A model generated the notes under the pieces. It was given only the letters and a program-made list of their open reading frames with translations, searched no databases and had not been told where the DNA came from. DNA of 64,000 nt from positions 62,001 to 126,000 of the forward strand of contig NZ_KQ434753.1 of NCBI RefSeq assembly GCF_001270745.1, given 5' to 3'. Positions 26,061 to 34,069 of the stretch are shown here, piece after piece (the stretch's first letter is position 1; every line of letters starts with the position of its first letter). Both the position numbers and the translations under genes were made by a program. The DNA comes from Jiangella muralis (GTDB lineage: Bacteria; Actinomycetota; Actinomycetes; Jiangellales; Jiangellaceae).

Positions 26061-26332
26061 CGGCCAAGCGTAGCCATTTCGGCGGCGTCACCGACGGCCA
26101 GCCCGGAGAGCAGGCCGTCGAGCGACATGCCGAGCACGTCGGCGACCGCCACGACGGTGAAGAAGGCCGGCGTGGGGATGCGGCCGCGCTCGATCTTGCG
26201 CAGCGTCTCGGGCGAGATGCCGGCCTGCGTGGCGACGTCGGCGATGCTGCGCTCGCCCCGCGCGGTGCGCAGCGCCAGGCCCAGCCGCTCGCCGCGTTCG
26301 CGCTCGGAGATCGTCAACGGGACTCGCACCAT
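26057..26332 (-). CDS. XRE-family helix-turn-helix regulator upstream of argS
   Basis: 91 aa with a Cro/C1-type HTH (about 12-70; ALRTARGERSIADVATQAGI then SPETLRKIERGRIPTP). The stop overlaps the argS start (GTGA), so it is translationally coupled to argS-lysA. TACTAT (26345-26340) lies 7 nt before the ATG at 26332, so transcription is probably leaderless. Small XRE proteins directly before argS occur in several actinobacteria; their targets are unknown. The ATG shares bases with the ATG of a divergent PadR remnant. Confidence 0.82.
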   Translation of the reverse strand: MVRVPLTISERERGERLGLALRTARGERSIADVATQAGISPETLRKIERGRIPTPAFFTVVAVADVLGMSLDGLLSGLAVGDAAEMATLGR

Positions 26333-26654
26333 GGCACCGATAGTAATACCGGCACCGGGCGGTCGCGGCCTGCTGACGGCCTACGAGACCGTCTCCTCGT
26401 CCGCCGGCGGTCCGCCGCGCGTCGAGTACGAGTTGACCGACGCGGGCGAGCGTGAGTACCTCACGCTGCTGGGCCGGGCGCTCGCCGCACCCGACGCCGC
26501 CATGGACGTGCTCGCCGCCGCCGTCGGCCTGATCGAGGACCTGCCGCGCGACGAGGCGCTGCGGCTGCTCCGCGAGCTGCCGCTCACCGACGCCGAGACC
26601 GACGCGCTGGCCGGCCTCGACGATCTCGAGGCGGTCCTGCGGCAGCCGACGTAG
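26331..26654 (+). pseudogene. 5'-truncated PadR-family regulator
   Basis: The 107-codon frame matches only the second half of a PadR regulator: GGPPRVEYELTDAGEREYLT (wing and end of the winged helix), then a helical dimerisation tail DAAMDVLAAAVGLIEDLPRD. The N-terminal about 60 residues with the HTH are absent, because the frame runs into the start of the divergent XRE gene. The apparent ATG at 26331 is back-to-back with the XRE ATG. Without its HTH it cannot bind DNA in the usual way. The neighbouring DUF418 gene may once have been its target. Confidence 0.6.
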
Positions 26655-26723
26655 CCGATGGTCGCGGCGGCCTCGACTTTGGTCCGATGCGCGACGCGGC
26701 CGCCACCCGCGAGGCTCGTCACC

Positions 26724-27878
26724 ATGGCCACGACTCCGCAGGCCCGCCCCGCCGGTCCCACCGCCACGTCCGAGCGTGCGCTGGGCCCCGACCTCGCGCG
26801 CGGCTTCATGCTGCTGTTCATCGCGCTGGCCAACTCGCACTACTTCCTGCGCGGCGACGTCGTGCGCGGCGGGTTCCCGATGGACGGGTCGCGGCTGGAC
26901 TCCGCGGTCACCTGGCTGATCGCCACGTTCGTCGACGGCCGGGCGTTCCCGATGTTCGGCCTGCTGTTCGGCTACGGCGTGGCGCACATCGTCCGGCGCA
27001 ACGAGGCACTCGGCCCGCGCGGCGTGCGGCGGCTGCTGTGGCGGCGCAGCCTGGTGCTGATCGTGGTCGGCTTCCTGCACGCCATGCTGCTCTTCGTCGG
27101 CGACATCCTGGCCGCGTACGGCGTCCTGCTGCTGCTCGGCGCATGGACGGTGCGCTGGCGGGCCCGCTGGCTGGCGCTGCTGGCCGCCGCGTTCTTCGCG
27201 CTGGGGCTGCTGCCGTCTGCCGACTCGCTGTCGATCTCCACCGATCCACCCGACGCATCGATGCTGTCGCCCGACCTCGTCACCATGTTCTCCGAGCGCC
27301 TCGTGGTGCAGCCGCTCATCATACTGCTGGGCCCCATCGGCTTCGCCTGCCCGTTCCTCGTCGGGCTGCTGGCCGGGCGGGCGCGCGTCCTGGAACGGCC
27401 GGCCGAGCACCGCCGGCTGCTCACCGTCACAGCGGTCGTGGGCATCACGGTCGCCGTGCTCGGCGCCCAGCCGGTGGCGCTCATGCTGGCCGGCGTCACC
27501 GACGTGCCCAGCCAGTCGACGCTGGAGCTGATCGGCTCGCTGCACGACTGGTCCGGCGTGCTGGGCGGGTTCGGCTACGCGGCGCTGATCACGCTGGTGG
27601 CGGCCCGGCTGACCGGGCGGACCGGCCGGATCATCGAGGCGATCCGGGCCACCGGGCAGCGCTCCATGACCTGCTACCTGCTGCAGTCGGTGGTGTGGAC
27701 GGCGGTGTTCACGCCGTTCCTGCTCGACCTGTCCGGCACGCTGACCGTGACCACGACCGCCCTACTGGCGACGGCGACATGGGCGGCCACCGTCGTCGTC
27801 GCCGACCAACTGCGGCAGCACGGCCGGCGCGGCCCGTTCGAGGTACTGGTCCGCCGCGTGACCTACGGGCGGCGCTAG
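26724..27878 (+). CDS. DUF418 family integral membrane protein
   Basis: 384 aa with about nine to ten membrane helices. The N-terminal region (ALGPDLARGFMLLFIALANS) and the C-terminal DUF418 part (GQRSMTCYLLQSVVW) resemble DUF418/DUF1624 acyltransferase-like membrane proteins. The start ATG at 26724 excludes 22 upstream residues that lack family character. Function is not established; related proteins are suggested to move acyl groups or small molecules across the membrane. The downstream region holds copy B of the structured repeat. Confidence 0.78.
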   Translation: MATTPQARPAGPTATSERALGPDLARGFMLLFIALANSHYFLRGDVVRGGFPMDGSRLDSAVTWLIATFVDGRAFPMFGLLFGYGVAHIVRRNEALGPRGVRRLLWRRSLVLIVVGFLHAMLLFVGDILAAYGVLLLLGAWTVRWRARWLALLAAAFFALGLLPSADSLSISTDPPDASMLSPDLVTMFSERLVVQPLIILLGPIGFACPFLVGLLAGRARVLERPAEHRRLLTVTAVVGITVAVLGAQPVALMLAGVTDVPSQSTLELIGSLHDWSGVLGGFGYAALITLVAARLTGRTGRIIEAIRATGQRSMTCYLLQSVVWTAVFTPFLLDLSGTLTVTTTALLATATWAATVVVADQLRQHGRRGPFEVLVRRVTYGRR

Positions 27879-28114
27879 GGATCCTTCTATGTTCGTCAAG
27901 TCGGGTTGGTGGTTGTGGCGGTGCCTTGGCACTGCTGATCGTGCTGGATTTCGGGACGAACGGGACGTTCGGGCGGCGGTCAGCCTAGCCAAGGTGATGG
28001 CCGGTGACCGGGTGAGGTGACTGTCGCCGGGCGACCGTGGCCTCACTGATCAAGGGTGCGTGCCCAACCGCGGCCGGTGCTGCTGGGAGGGGCCGCTGCC
28101 GACCGTGCGCCGGC

Positions 28115-28640
28115 GGCCGCACGTTGGCCGTCTGGGCACACCTCGCCGCCGGCTGCCGTGGCCCCGGGTCCGCCACGGCACACCCACCCGCCGAGTTGAT
28201 CATGGTGAAATCGGGGTTCCCGGTCGCTGGGAACCCCGATGTGCCCATGATCAACAGCCACCCCCGGGATGGGGGCGGCCACTTCACGCGCGGCGGGAGC
28301 ACCTCACCCGCGCAAGGACCGCATGACCGCCGGCGACGACGCTCATCCGGTGCTGCGGCGGGTGACGTGCCCACCACGCGAGTGACGTCGACGATCTGAG
28401 CCGTGGACAAACGGTGCACCGGCAGGAACGGCGAACGCCAGCCAACGGCGAACGGTGCACCCGGGCGGGCTCTGCCCGCACTTCCCCCGTCCCCCTGATA
28501 GCGCCCGGGGCCGCGGTGCCGCGGGTCAAGCGGTGCTTCGCTCGCGCGAAGCGCCATCAGTCCGCTTGAGGCGCGGTGCCGCGGCTGAGAAAAAGGGGCA
28601 GCAGGGGGACGGCCCACTGCCGCACGGCGGCGAACGGCAG
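28115..28640. repeat. Structured dispersed repeat, copy B (gene-free region 27879-28757)
   Basis: Same family and orientation as 6014-6510. Matching blocks are 28115-28144, about 28279-28305, 28379-28400, about 28412-28433, and 28442-28640. Within the last, 28461-28502, 28509-28541, 28561-28586 and 28599-28625 are identical to copy A. Copy B lacks copy A's 175-bp insert but carries a different insert with a 61-bp palindrome between the first two blocks. The terminal block again folds into a long imperfect hairpin. The 879-bp gap shows no credible gene; 27879-28110 shows nothing recognisable. Confidence 0.8.
28195..28255. repeat. 61-bp palindrome inside repeat copy B
   Basis: Arms 28195-28221 and 28229-28255 (27 nt each, about 24 paired) flank a 7-nt loop; the outer ends are GTTGATCATGG and CCATGATCAAC. 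It lies where copy A has no insert, so it looks like a separate REP/MITE-like unit inserted into the larger repeat. The transcript of either strand would form a stable hairpin. Confidence 0.75.
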
Positions 28641-28757
28641 CAAAGCGGCCAACGCGGCACGATCGCCGGCGCGGTTCCGGTGGCTCCTCGTGCACAGGGT
28701 GACGGCAACGGAGTCGGCGGCCGGCCCGCGATCGGTCGCCGGGCCGGCCGGGCCGCG

Positions 28758-29315
28758 TCAGGTGCGCGGAATGTCGGTGCCGGTGGGCCGGTACTCGGTG
28801 AGCACGATGCGCCCGTCGAGGATCCGGCTGCTGGTCAGCTCCAGCTCGGTGGCGGCGATGTCGGCGAAGAACGGGTCGCGGCCGGAGTCGCCCACGACCA
28901 GTGGGAACGTCATCAGCCGCAGGCGGTCGACCAGGCCGGCGTCGATCAGCTGCCGGGCCAGCGAGACGCTGCCCATGGTGCGCAGCTCGACGTCGCCCTC
29001 CTTCAGCCGCCGGATGTCGCCCTCGAGGTCGTGACACAGCCGGGTGTTCGGCCAGTCGGTCTGGGTCAGCGTCCGGGTGAAGACCACCTTCGGCAACTCG
29101 GTCCACTGCTGCCAGCCGTCGTCGCGGGCCTCCGGCGGGATGGAGGCGAGCGCCTCGTAGGTGACCCGGCCGAGCACCACCAGTTGCGGCGCCGCGGCCT
29201 CCGAATTGATCCATTCATCCAGGTCAGGACCCATATATCCGAAGTATCCCGGCGAGGTCTCGCCGCGGGCGAACCCGTCGGCCGAGAGGAAGATGTCCAC
29301 CGTCAGTGTGCTCAT
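28758..29315 (-). CDS. RibD C-terminal/dihydrofolate reductase-like protein
   Basis: 185 aa of the RibD_C family, which shares the DHFR fold. Visible features are the N-terminal SADGFARG, LVVLGRVTYEAL (NADPH-binding region), VVFTRTL, and the C-terminal LVDRLRLMTFPLVVGDSG. Members are often stand-alone reductases of unknown substrate in actinobacteria. It is divergent from the zinc-ribbon gene with about 100 bp between. The ATG at 29315 fits the family start (STLTVDIFLSADG). Confidence 0.85.
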   Translation of the reverse strand: MSTLTVDIFLSADGFARGETSPGYFGYMGPDLDEWINSEAAAPQLVVLGRVTYEALASIPPEARDDGWQQWTELPKVVFTRTLTQTDWPNTRLCHDLEGDIRRLKEGDVELRTMGSVSLARQLIDAGLVDRLRLMTFPLVVGDSGRDPFFADIAATELELTSSRILDGRIVLTEYRPTGTDIPRT

Positions 29316-29415
29316 ACCGGGGTTGACCGGCGCGGCAGCGAAAACTCATCGACTCGACGACCGGCGGCGGCGTCGCGTAGCGTCTCTCGGCGCAGCGATG
29401 AGGAGGGCAGCGAGA

Positions 29416-30231
29416 ATGGCCGTCTGCGGCTCGTGTGGGAACCGCGTCTCCGAGCTGGCGCTGGAGTGCGCCAGGTGCCGCGCCCCCATCGGGGCGACGC
29501 CGGAGCCGGAGACGGCGGCGGCCGCGCTCCCGCCCCCGCCGCCGCGCGCCGTGGTGACGCCGGTGGCCGTGGCGCTCGCGCCACCACCCGCACCGCCGGC
29601 GCCGACGCCGCCACCACCCCCGCCGGCCCGCGAGCGTGAGGCAGTGTCGCGCACCGTCCTGATCATCGCCGCCGCGGCGGCCCTGATCGTCGTCGCGATG
29701 ATCACGGTGGCGCTGATCGCCCAGGACCCGTCCGGCGACGACGACGCCGGCGGCGAGGCGGCGGCCGCGGGTGAGGTCGCCGCGACCGCGGAGGTCGAGG
29801 TGCCGGGCACCGCGCCGGACGGCGTCGACAGCACCGGCGCGACCGTCGGCTACTCCGCCGCCCAGCTGGTCGACGGCGACCCGAGCACCGCCTGGCGGGT
29901 CGAGGGCGACGCCGAGGGCGACGAGATCGTGCTGACGCTGCCGGACGCGCGCACCATCACCGCGGTCGGCATCGTCAACGGCTACGCGAAGGTCGACGAG
30001 GAGAGCGGCGACCGCCGCTACGGCCAGAACCGCCGGGTGCTGGCCGCGACCTGGGTCTTCGACGACGGCACCGAGGCGACCTTCGAGCTGGAGGAGACGG
30101 TCGAGCCGCAGGTGTTCACGCTCGACGCACCGGTCGAGACGACGACGGTGCGGATCCGCCTCGACGAGGTGTCCGGCCCCGGCGGCCGCGACTTCACCGC
30201 GATCAGCGAGCTCAGCTTGACCGGCCGCTGA
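29416..30231 (+). CDS. Zinc-ribbon, single-pass membrane protein with discoidin-like domain
   Basis: 271 aa. A zinc ribbon (CGSCGN ... CARC, residues 4-24) is followed by a Pro/Ala-rich linker, one membrane helix (about 80-100) and an extracytoplasmic domain. The latter (about 135-270) resembles NADase-type glycan-binding or F5/8C-like domains: YSAAQLVDGDPSTAWRVEG and the RNRRVLAA-like region GQNRRVLAATW. The zinc ribbon would face the cytoplasm and the discoidin-like domain the outside. An AGGAGG site lies about 10 nt before the ATG at 29416. The ligand is unknown. Confidence 0.75.
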   Translation: MAVCGSCGNRVSELALECARCRAPIGATPEPETAAAALPPPPPRAVVTPVAVALAPPPAPPAPTPPPPPPAREREAVSRTVLIIAAAAALIVVAMITVALIAQDPSGDDDAGGEAAAAGEVAATAEVEVPGTAPDGVDSTGATVGYSAAQLVDGDPSTAWRVEGDAEGDEIVLTLPDARTITAVGIVNGYAKVDEESGDRRYGQNRRVLAATWVFDDGTEATFELEETVEPQVFTLDAPVETTTVRIRLDEVSGPGGRDFTAISELSLTGR

Positions 30232-30528
30232 CCGGTCACCCCGTGCGGGAGCCGGACCCGGAAACCGAGGTCGTACGCCGTGGCGATCAGGGACGCCACC
30301 AGCAGCATCGCGCGGCGACTAGCACCTTGACCCGACGTGACGACGCTTTGTACAGCGTTCCCCGTTCAACGTGACATTCACGACCGCTGACTGCGTTCGC
30401 CGGAAATTCACACATTCGAATCCGGCCGACGACCGATGGCTCGGCGTCCCGGTGGCCGGGAACCCGCGCCGCTTCGTCCGGCGACGTCCGCGTAGCGAGT
30501 CGACACGCCGGGTCCGACCCGCAATGCT
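30232..30528 (+). promoter_or_regulatory. Upstream region of the AfsR-type gene
   Basis: 297 bp without a gene. A candidate promoter is TTGACC (30327-30332), an 18-nt spacer, then TACAGC (30351-30356). The 7-mer ACGTGAC occurs twice nearby, about 35 bp apart, and may be a regulator site. The first 80 bp on the minus strand can be read as a short hydrophobic peptide ending in VRLPHGVTG, perhaps a gene remnant; it is not called. Confidence 0.35.
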
Positions 30529-33354
30529 GTGCCGGTGGGTTCGCAGGTGCGCATCGGTTTGCTAGGCCCGTTCGAGTTGCTCGTCGGCGGGCGGCCGGTG
30601 CACCTGGCCGGTGACCGCCAGCGCGCCGTGCTGGCCGCGCTGGCGTCGTCCGCGGGTACCGCGATCTCGGCCGACACCCTCGGCGACCTCGTGTGGGGCG
30701 ATGACCCGCCGCAGTCGGTGCGGCGCACGGTGCAGACGCTGGTGCTGCGGCTGCGCCGCCAGCTGGGCACCGCGTCGATCGTCAGCCGGCCGCCCGGCTA
30801 CGCGCTGACCATCGACCCCGACCACGTCGACGTGCTCCGGTTCGACCGCCTGCTGAACCGGACCGGCGGCCTTGCCGATCCGGTCGCCGAACTGCGCACC
30901 ATCGCCGAGGCGCTGCGGCTGTGGCGCGGTCGCCCGTACGGCGACGCCGCGGCCGGCCGGCTGGAGGAGATCGAGGCGCCGCGCCTCACCGAGCGGTACC
31001 TGCAGGCGCTGGAACGCGCCACCGACCTGCTGCTCGACTGCAACGCCGGTCCGGACGCCGGGCTGGCCGGCAGCATCGCCGAACGGGTCCGCGCCGAGAC
31101 CGAGCGGCACCCGCTGCGCGAGTCGCTGTGGGCCCGGCACCTGCGGCTGCTCGAGGCGGCCGACCGCGGCGCCGAGGCGCTCACCACGTACGAGGCCGTC
31201 CGGGTCCGGCTGGCCGACGAGCTGGGCGTCGACCCCGGGCCGGAGCTGCGCCGGCTGCACGCGGGGTTGCTGCGCCAGCCCGCTCCCGCGGCGTCCCCCG
31301 CCGCCACCGCCGCCCCCGCCGCACCGGCCGCGCCGCCGCTGATCCGTCAGCTCCCCGGCGACCTCGAGCTGGTCGGCCGGGAGCGCGAGCTGGCCCAGCT
31401 CGACGACGCCATGGGAGTCGGCCACCCGGCGGCCGCGGGTGCGCGGCTGGCCACCCTGACCGGTCCGGGCGGCGCCGGCAAGACCGCGCTGGCCGTGCAC
31501 TGGGCACACCGCACGCAGTCGGCGTTCCCGGACGGCCAGCTCTTCCTCGACCTGCGCGGCTTCTCCGCCGACGCGCCGCTGGAGCCCGGTGCGGCGCTGC
31601 GCTCGCTGCTGAGCAGCCTCGGCGTGCCGCCGGAGCAGCAGCCCGACGACGTCGACGCGCGGGCCGGGCTGTACCGCTCGCTGGTCGCCGACCGCCGCAT
31701 CCTGGTCGTGCTCGACAACGCCCGCGACTCCGCGCAGGTCCGGCCGCTGCTCCCCGGCGGCGCCGGCCGGGCCATCATCACCAGCCGCGGCGCGCTGCGC
31801 GGGCTGTCCGCGCGCGAGGGCGCCCGCGGCGTGCTCGTCGACCAGGTGACGGTCGCCGACGCCACGTCGCTGCTGCGGGTGCGACTGCGCCGGCACCGCG
31901 TCACGCTCCCCGAGCCGGTCCTCGCCGAGCTGGCGGAGCTGTGCGGACGGCTGCCGCTCGCGCTGGTCATCGCGGCCGAATACGTCGCCGCCCACCACGA
32001 GCAAGGCGCCGAGCGGCTGATCCCGCGGCTACGCGAGGAACGCAGCCGCCTCGACGCGCTGGACGAGGACGGCGACGACCCGCTGATCAGCATGCGCTCG
32101 GTGTTCTCGTGGTCGTACGCCGCACTCGATCCCGGCACCGCCCGCACCTTCCGGACGATGGCCTGGCTGCTGCCGGTGGACTTCGGGCCCGAGCTGGTGG
32201 CCGCCGTGACCAGGCGTCCGCTGCCGCGGGCCACCCGCGTCCTCGACCGGCTGGCCGATCTCCACCTCGCCACGGCCTCCGGCGGCCGGTACCGGTGCCA
32301 CGACCTCATGCGCAGCTACGCCGCCGAACGGGCCGAGATCGAGGACGACCAACGCGACCTGGACGCGGCCGAGGCCCGCTGCGTCGACTGGTACCTGTAC
32401 TCGCTGCGCAACGCGATGGACGTCGTCAAGCCGATCGACCACCGCGCCGCCACGCTCTACTTCCCCGCGCCGGCCGTCCCGCCGCTGCGCTTCGACGACC
32501 CGGTCGTCGCGCGGGCCTGGTGCGCGGCCGAGGCCCGGACGCTGGCATTCCTCGCCCGCCGCGCCCACGACACCGGCCGCTACGGCGATGCCTGGCGGAT
32601 GGCCTGGCAGCTCGGCCGGTTCCTGCTGCTGGCTGCGCACAGCGACGACCACGTCGAGCTGGCCCGGCTCGCCGTCGACGCCGCCGCCCACGTCGACCCC
32701 GCCGCCCTGTACATCGCCGAGAACGGGCTCGGCACCGCGCTCAGGCAGTCGTGGCGGCCGGAGGCGACCGTCTGGTTCGAGCGGGCCCTGGACGGCTGCC
32801 GCGCGGCCGGCGACCCCGGCACGGAGTCCGTCGTCCGGATGAACCTCGCCGTCGCCGTCCACCACAGCGGCGACGTCGAGGGCGCCGTCGAGCAGTTCAC
32901 CGCCGCCCTGAACGCGGCCCGGCACTGGGAGGCCACCGACCCGCAACGGTCGATGCTGTCGCCCAACCTGGCGGCGCTGCACCTCAATCTCGGCAACTCG
33001 CTGACCGCGCTGGAGCGCCACCCCGAGGGGATCGAGCACACCGCGCAGGCGCTCGCGCTGGCCCGGTCCGGCGGCAACCGGATCATCGAGGGCATGTCGC
33101 TGGGCAACCTCGCCGAGAGCTACTCGGCCCTCGGCGACTACGCCGCGGCCGAGGACCACTGCCGGCGCGCCGCCGCCGTGCTGCGGTCGATATCCGCGTC
33201 CGACGGCCTGGTCGACGTGCTGCTCACCACCGTCGAGGTGATGACGGCGACCGGCCGCCCCGACGACGCCCGCGCGGCCTACGACGAGGCCATGGCGATC
33301 CTGCGCGACACCGACGACCCGCGGGCGGGCGCGCTGGCCGCCGCGCTGCGCTGA
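30529..33354 (+). CDS. AfsR/SARP-family transcriptional regulator (BTAD, NB-ARC, TPR)
   Basis: 941 aa. An OmpR-like winged helix (about 8-95; RIGLLGPFELLVGG, QSVRRTVQTLVLRLRRQLG) and bacterial transcriptional activation domain (about 95-250) are followed by an Ala/Pro linker. An NB-ARC ATPase comes next, with Walker A GPGGAGKTAL (about 309-318) and VVLDNARDS. C-terminal TPR repeats lie at about 650-941. Such large SARPs control secondary metabolism or development. GTG codons at 30529, 30535 and 30547 are all possible starts; the last would begin with RIGLLGPFEL as in many relatives. No biosynthetic cluster is adjacent, so the target is unknown. Confidence 0.88.
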   Translation: MPVGSQVRIGLLGPFELLVGGRPVHLAGDRQRAVLAALASSAGTAISADTLGDLVWGDDPPQSVRRTVQTLVLRLRRQLGTASIVSRPPGYALTIDPDHVDVLRFDRLLNRTGGLADPVAELRTIAEALRLWRGRPYGDAAAGRLEEIEAPRLTERYLQALERATDLLLDCNAGPDAGLAGSIAERVRAETERHPLRESLWARHLRLLEAADRGAEALTTYEAVRVRLADELGVDPGPELRRLHAGLLRQPAPAASPAATAAPAAPAAPPLIRQLPGDLELVGRERELAQLDDAMGVGHPAAAGARLATLTGPGGAGKTALAVHWAHRTQSAFPDGQLFLDLRGFSADAPLEPGAALRSLLSSLGVPPEQQPDDVDARAGLYRSLVADRRILVVLDNARDSAQVRPLLPGGAGRAIITSRGALRGLSAREGARGVLVDQVTVADATSLLRVRLRRHRVTLPEPVLAELAELCGRLPLALVIAAEYVAAHHEQGAERLIPRLREERSRLDALDEDGDDPLISMRSVFSWSYAALDPGTARTFRTMAWLLPVDFGPELVAAVTRRPLPRATRVLDRLADLHLATASGGRYRCHDLMRSYAAERAEIEDDQRDLDAAEARCVDWYLYSLRNAMDVVKPIDHRAATLYFPAPAVPPLRFDDPVVARAWCAAEARTLAFLARRAHDTGRYGDAWRMAWQLGRFLLLAAHSDDHVELARLAVDAAAHVDPAALYIAENGLGTALRQSWRPEATVWFERALDGCRAAGDPGTESVVRMNLAVAVHHSGDVEGAVEQFTAALNAARHWEATDPQRSMLSPNLAALHLNLGNSLTALERHPEGIEHTAQALALARSGGNRIIEGMSLGNLAESYSALGDYAAAEDHCRRAAAVLRSISASDGLVDVLLTTVEVMTATGRPDDARAAYDEAMAILRDTDDPRAGALAAALR

Positions 33355-33360
33355 GCTCCG

Positions 33361-33843
33361 TCAGTTGCCGGGACGGAACACATTGCAGGTGCCGCTCCCG
33401 GTGCCGCCGTACCAGTTGGCGAGAGTGCCGCCGTACGGGCTCCGGAAGTCCCTCCAGTACGACTCGGGGCCGGTCGCGAGGTAGTAGTCGCCGATCATCA
33501 CCCGGTGCTGCTGGCCGTCCGAGCTGGTCCAGTAGGCCTGCCAGACGTAGGGGTCGCCGTTGACACCACACAGGCCCGAGGTATCGCGGTACCAGTAGCG
33601 GATGTACACGGTGTTGCCGTTGTAGAGCGTGTAGGTGCGGCCGGTGATGCGGTCGTAGACCTTGACGCCCGACGCCGGCGCGCTGGTGACGCGGGTGCAC
33701 GTCTCCGTGGTGGTGGTGCCCTGGCAGTGCCAGAGGCTGGCGGCGTCGGCTGGTCCCGCGGCGGCCACGAGCGAGGCGGCGGCGCAGCCGGCCGCGGCCA
33801 GGACTCCGGCGGCGCGGCGGCGCAGGCGGGTGGTGACGGACAT
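33361..33843 (-). CDS. Small secreted protein of unknown function
   Basis: 160 aa with a clear Sec signal peptide: Arg-rich n-region (TRLRRRAAG), hydrophobic core, and a likely cleavage after GPADA near residue 34. The mature part is rich in Tyr, Trp, Gly and Thr and has four cysteines (WHCQG, ETCTR, GLCGV, GTCNV), suggesting two disulfides. GAGGAGA lies 7 nt before the ATG at 33843. It converges on the AfsR-type gene and is divergent from the MocR gene. Not recognised; a secreted inhibitor or wall-associated protein is possible. Confidence 0.7.
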   Translation of the reverse strand: MSVTTRLRRRAAGVLAAAGCAAASLVAAAGPADAASLWHCQGTTTTETCTRVTSAPASGVKVYDRITGRTYTLYNGNTVYIRYWYRDTSGLCGVNGDPYVWQAYWTSSDGQQHRVMIGDYYLATGPESYWRDFRSPYGGTLANWYGGTGSGTCNVFRPGN

Positions 33844-34069
33844 GACGGTCTCCTCGGGTGCGGTGACGGTGCCGGTCGGCACGGCACGAGTCCACGGCCG
33901 GCGCCCGGCGGCCACCAAGGGCCAATCGCGCCGGTCGAGCGGCGGACGGTCACGGACCGGACACGTGGCCCGCGCCGACGCCAGGGGTGAAGTCGTCGCG
34001 ACGCCGCCGCGACGCCACACGCGAGTTGGCTGCTGCCGTCAGACCACTCGTAGCCGATGGGACCGCTCC

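Noticed and set aside
30232-30310. Minus-strand peptide reading MLLVASLIATAYDLGFRVRL
   Set aside because: Too short and without start-site context; beyond 27 codons it is antisense to the zinc-ribbon gene.
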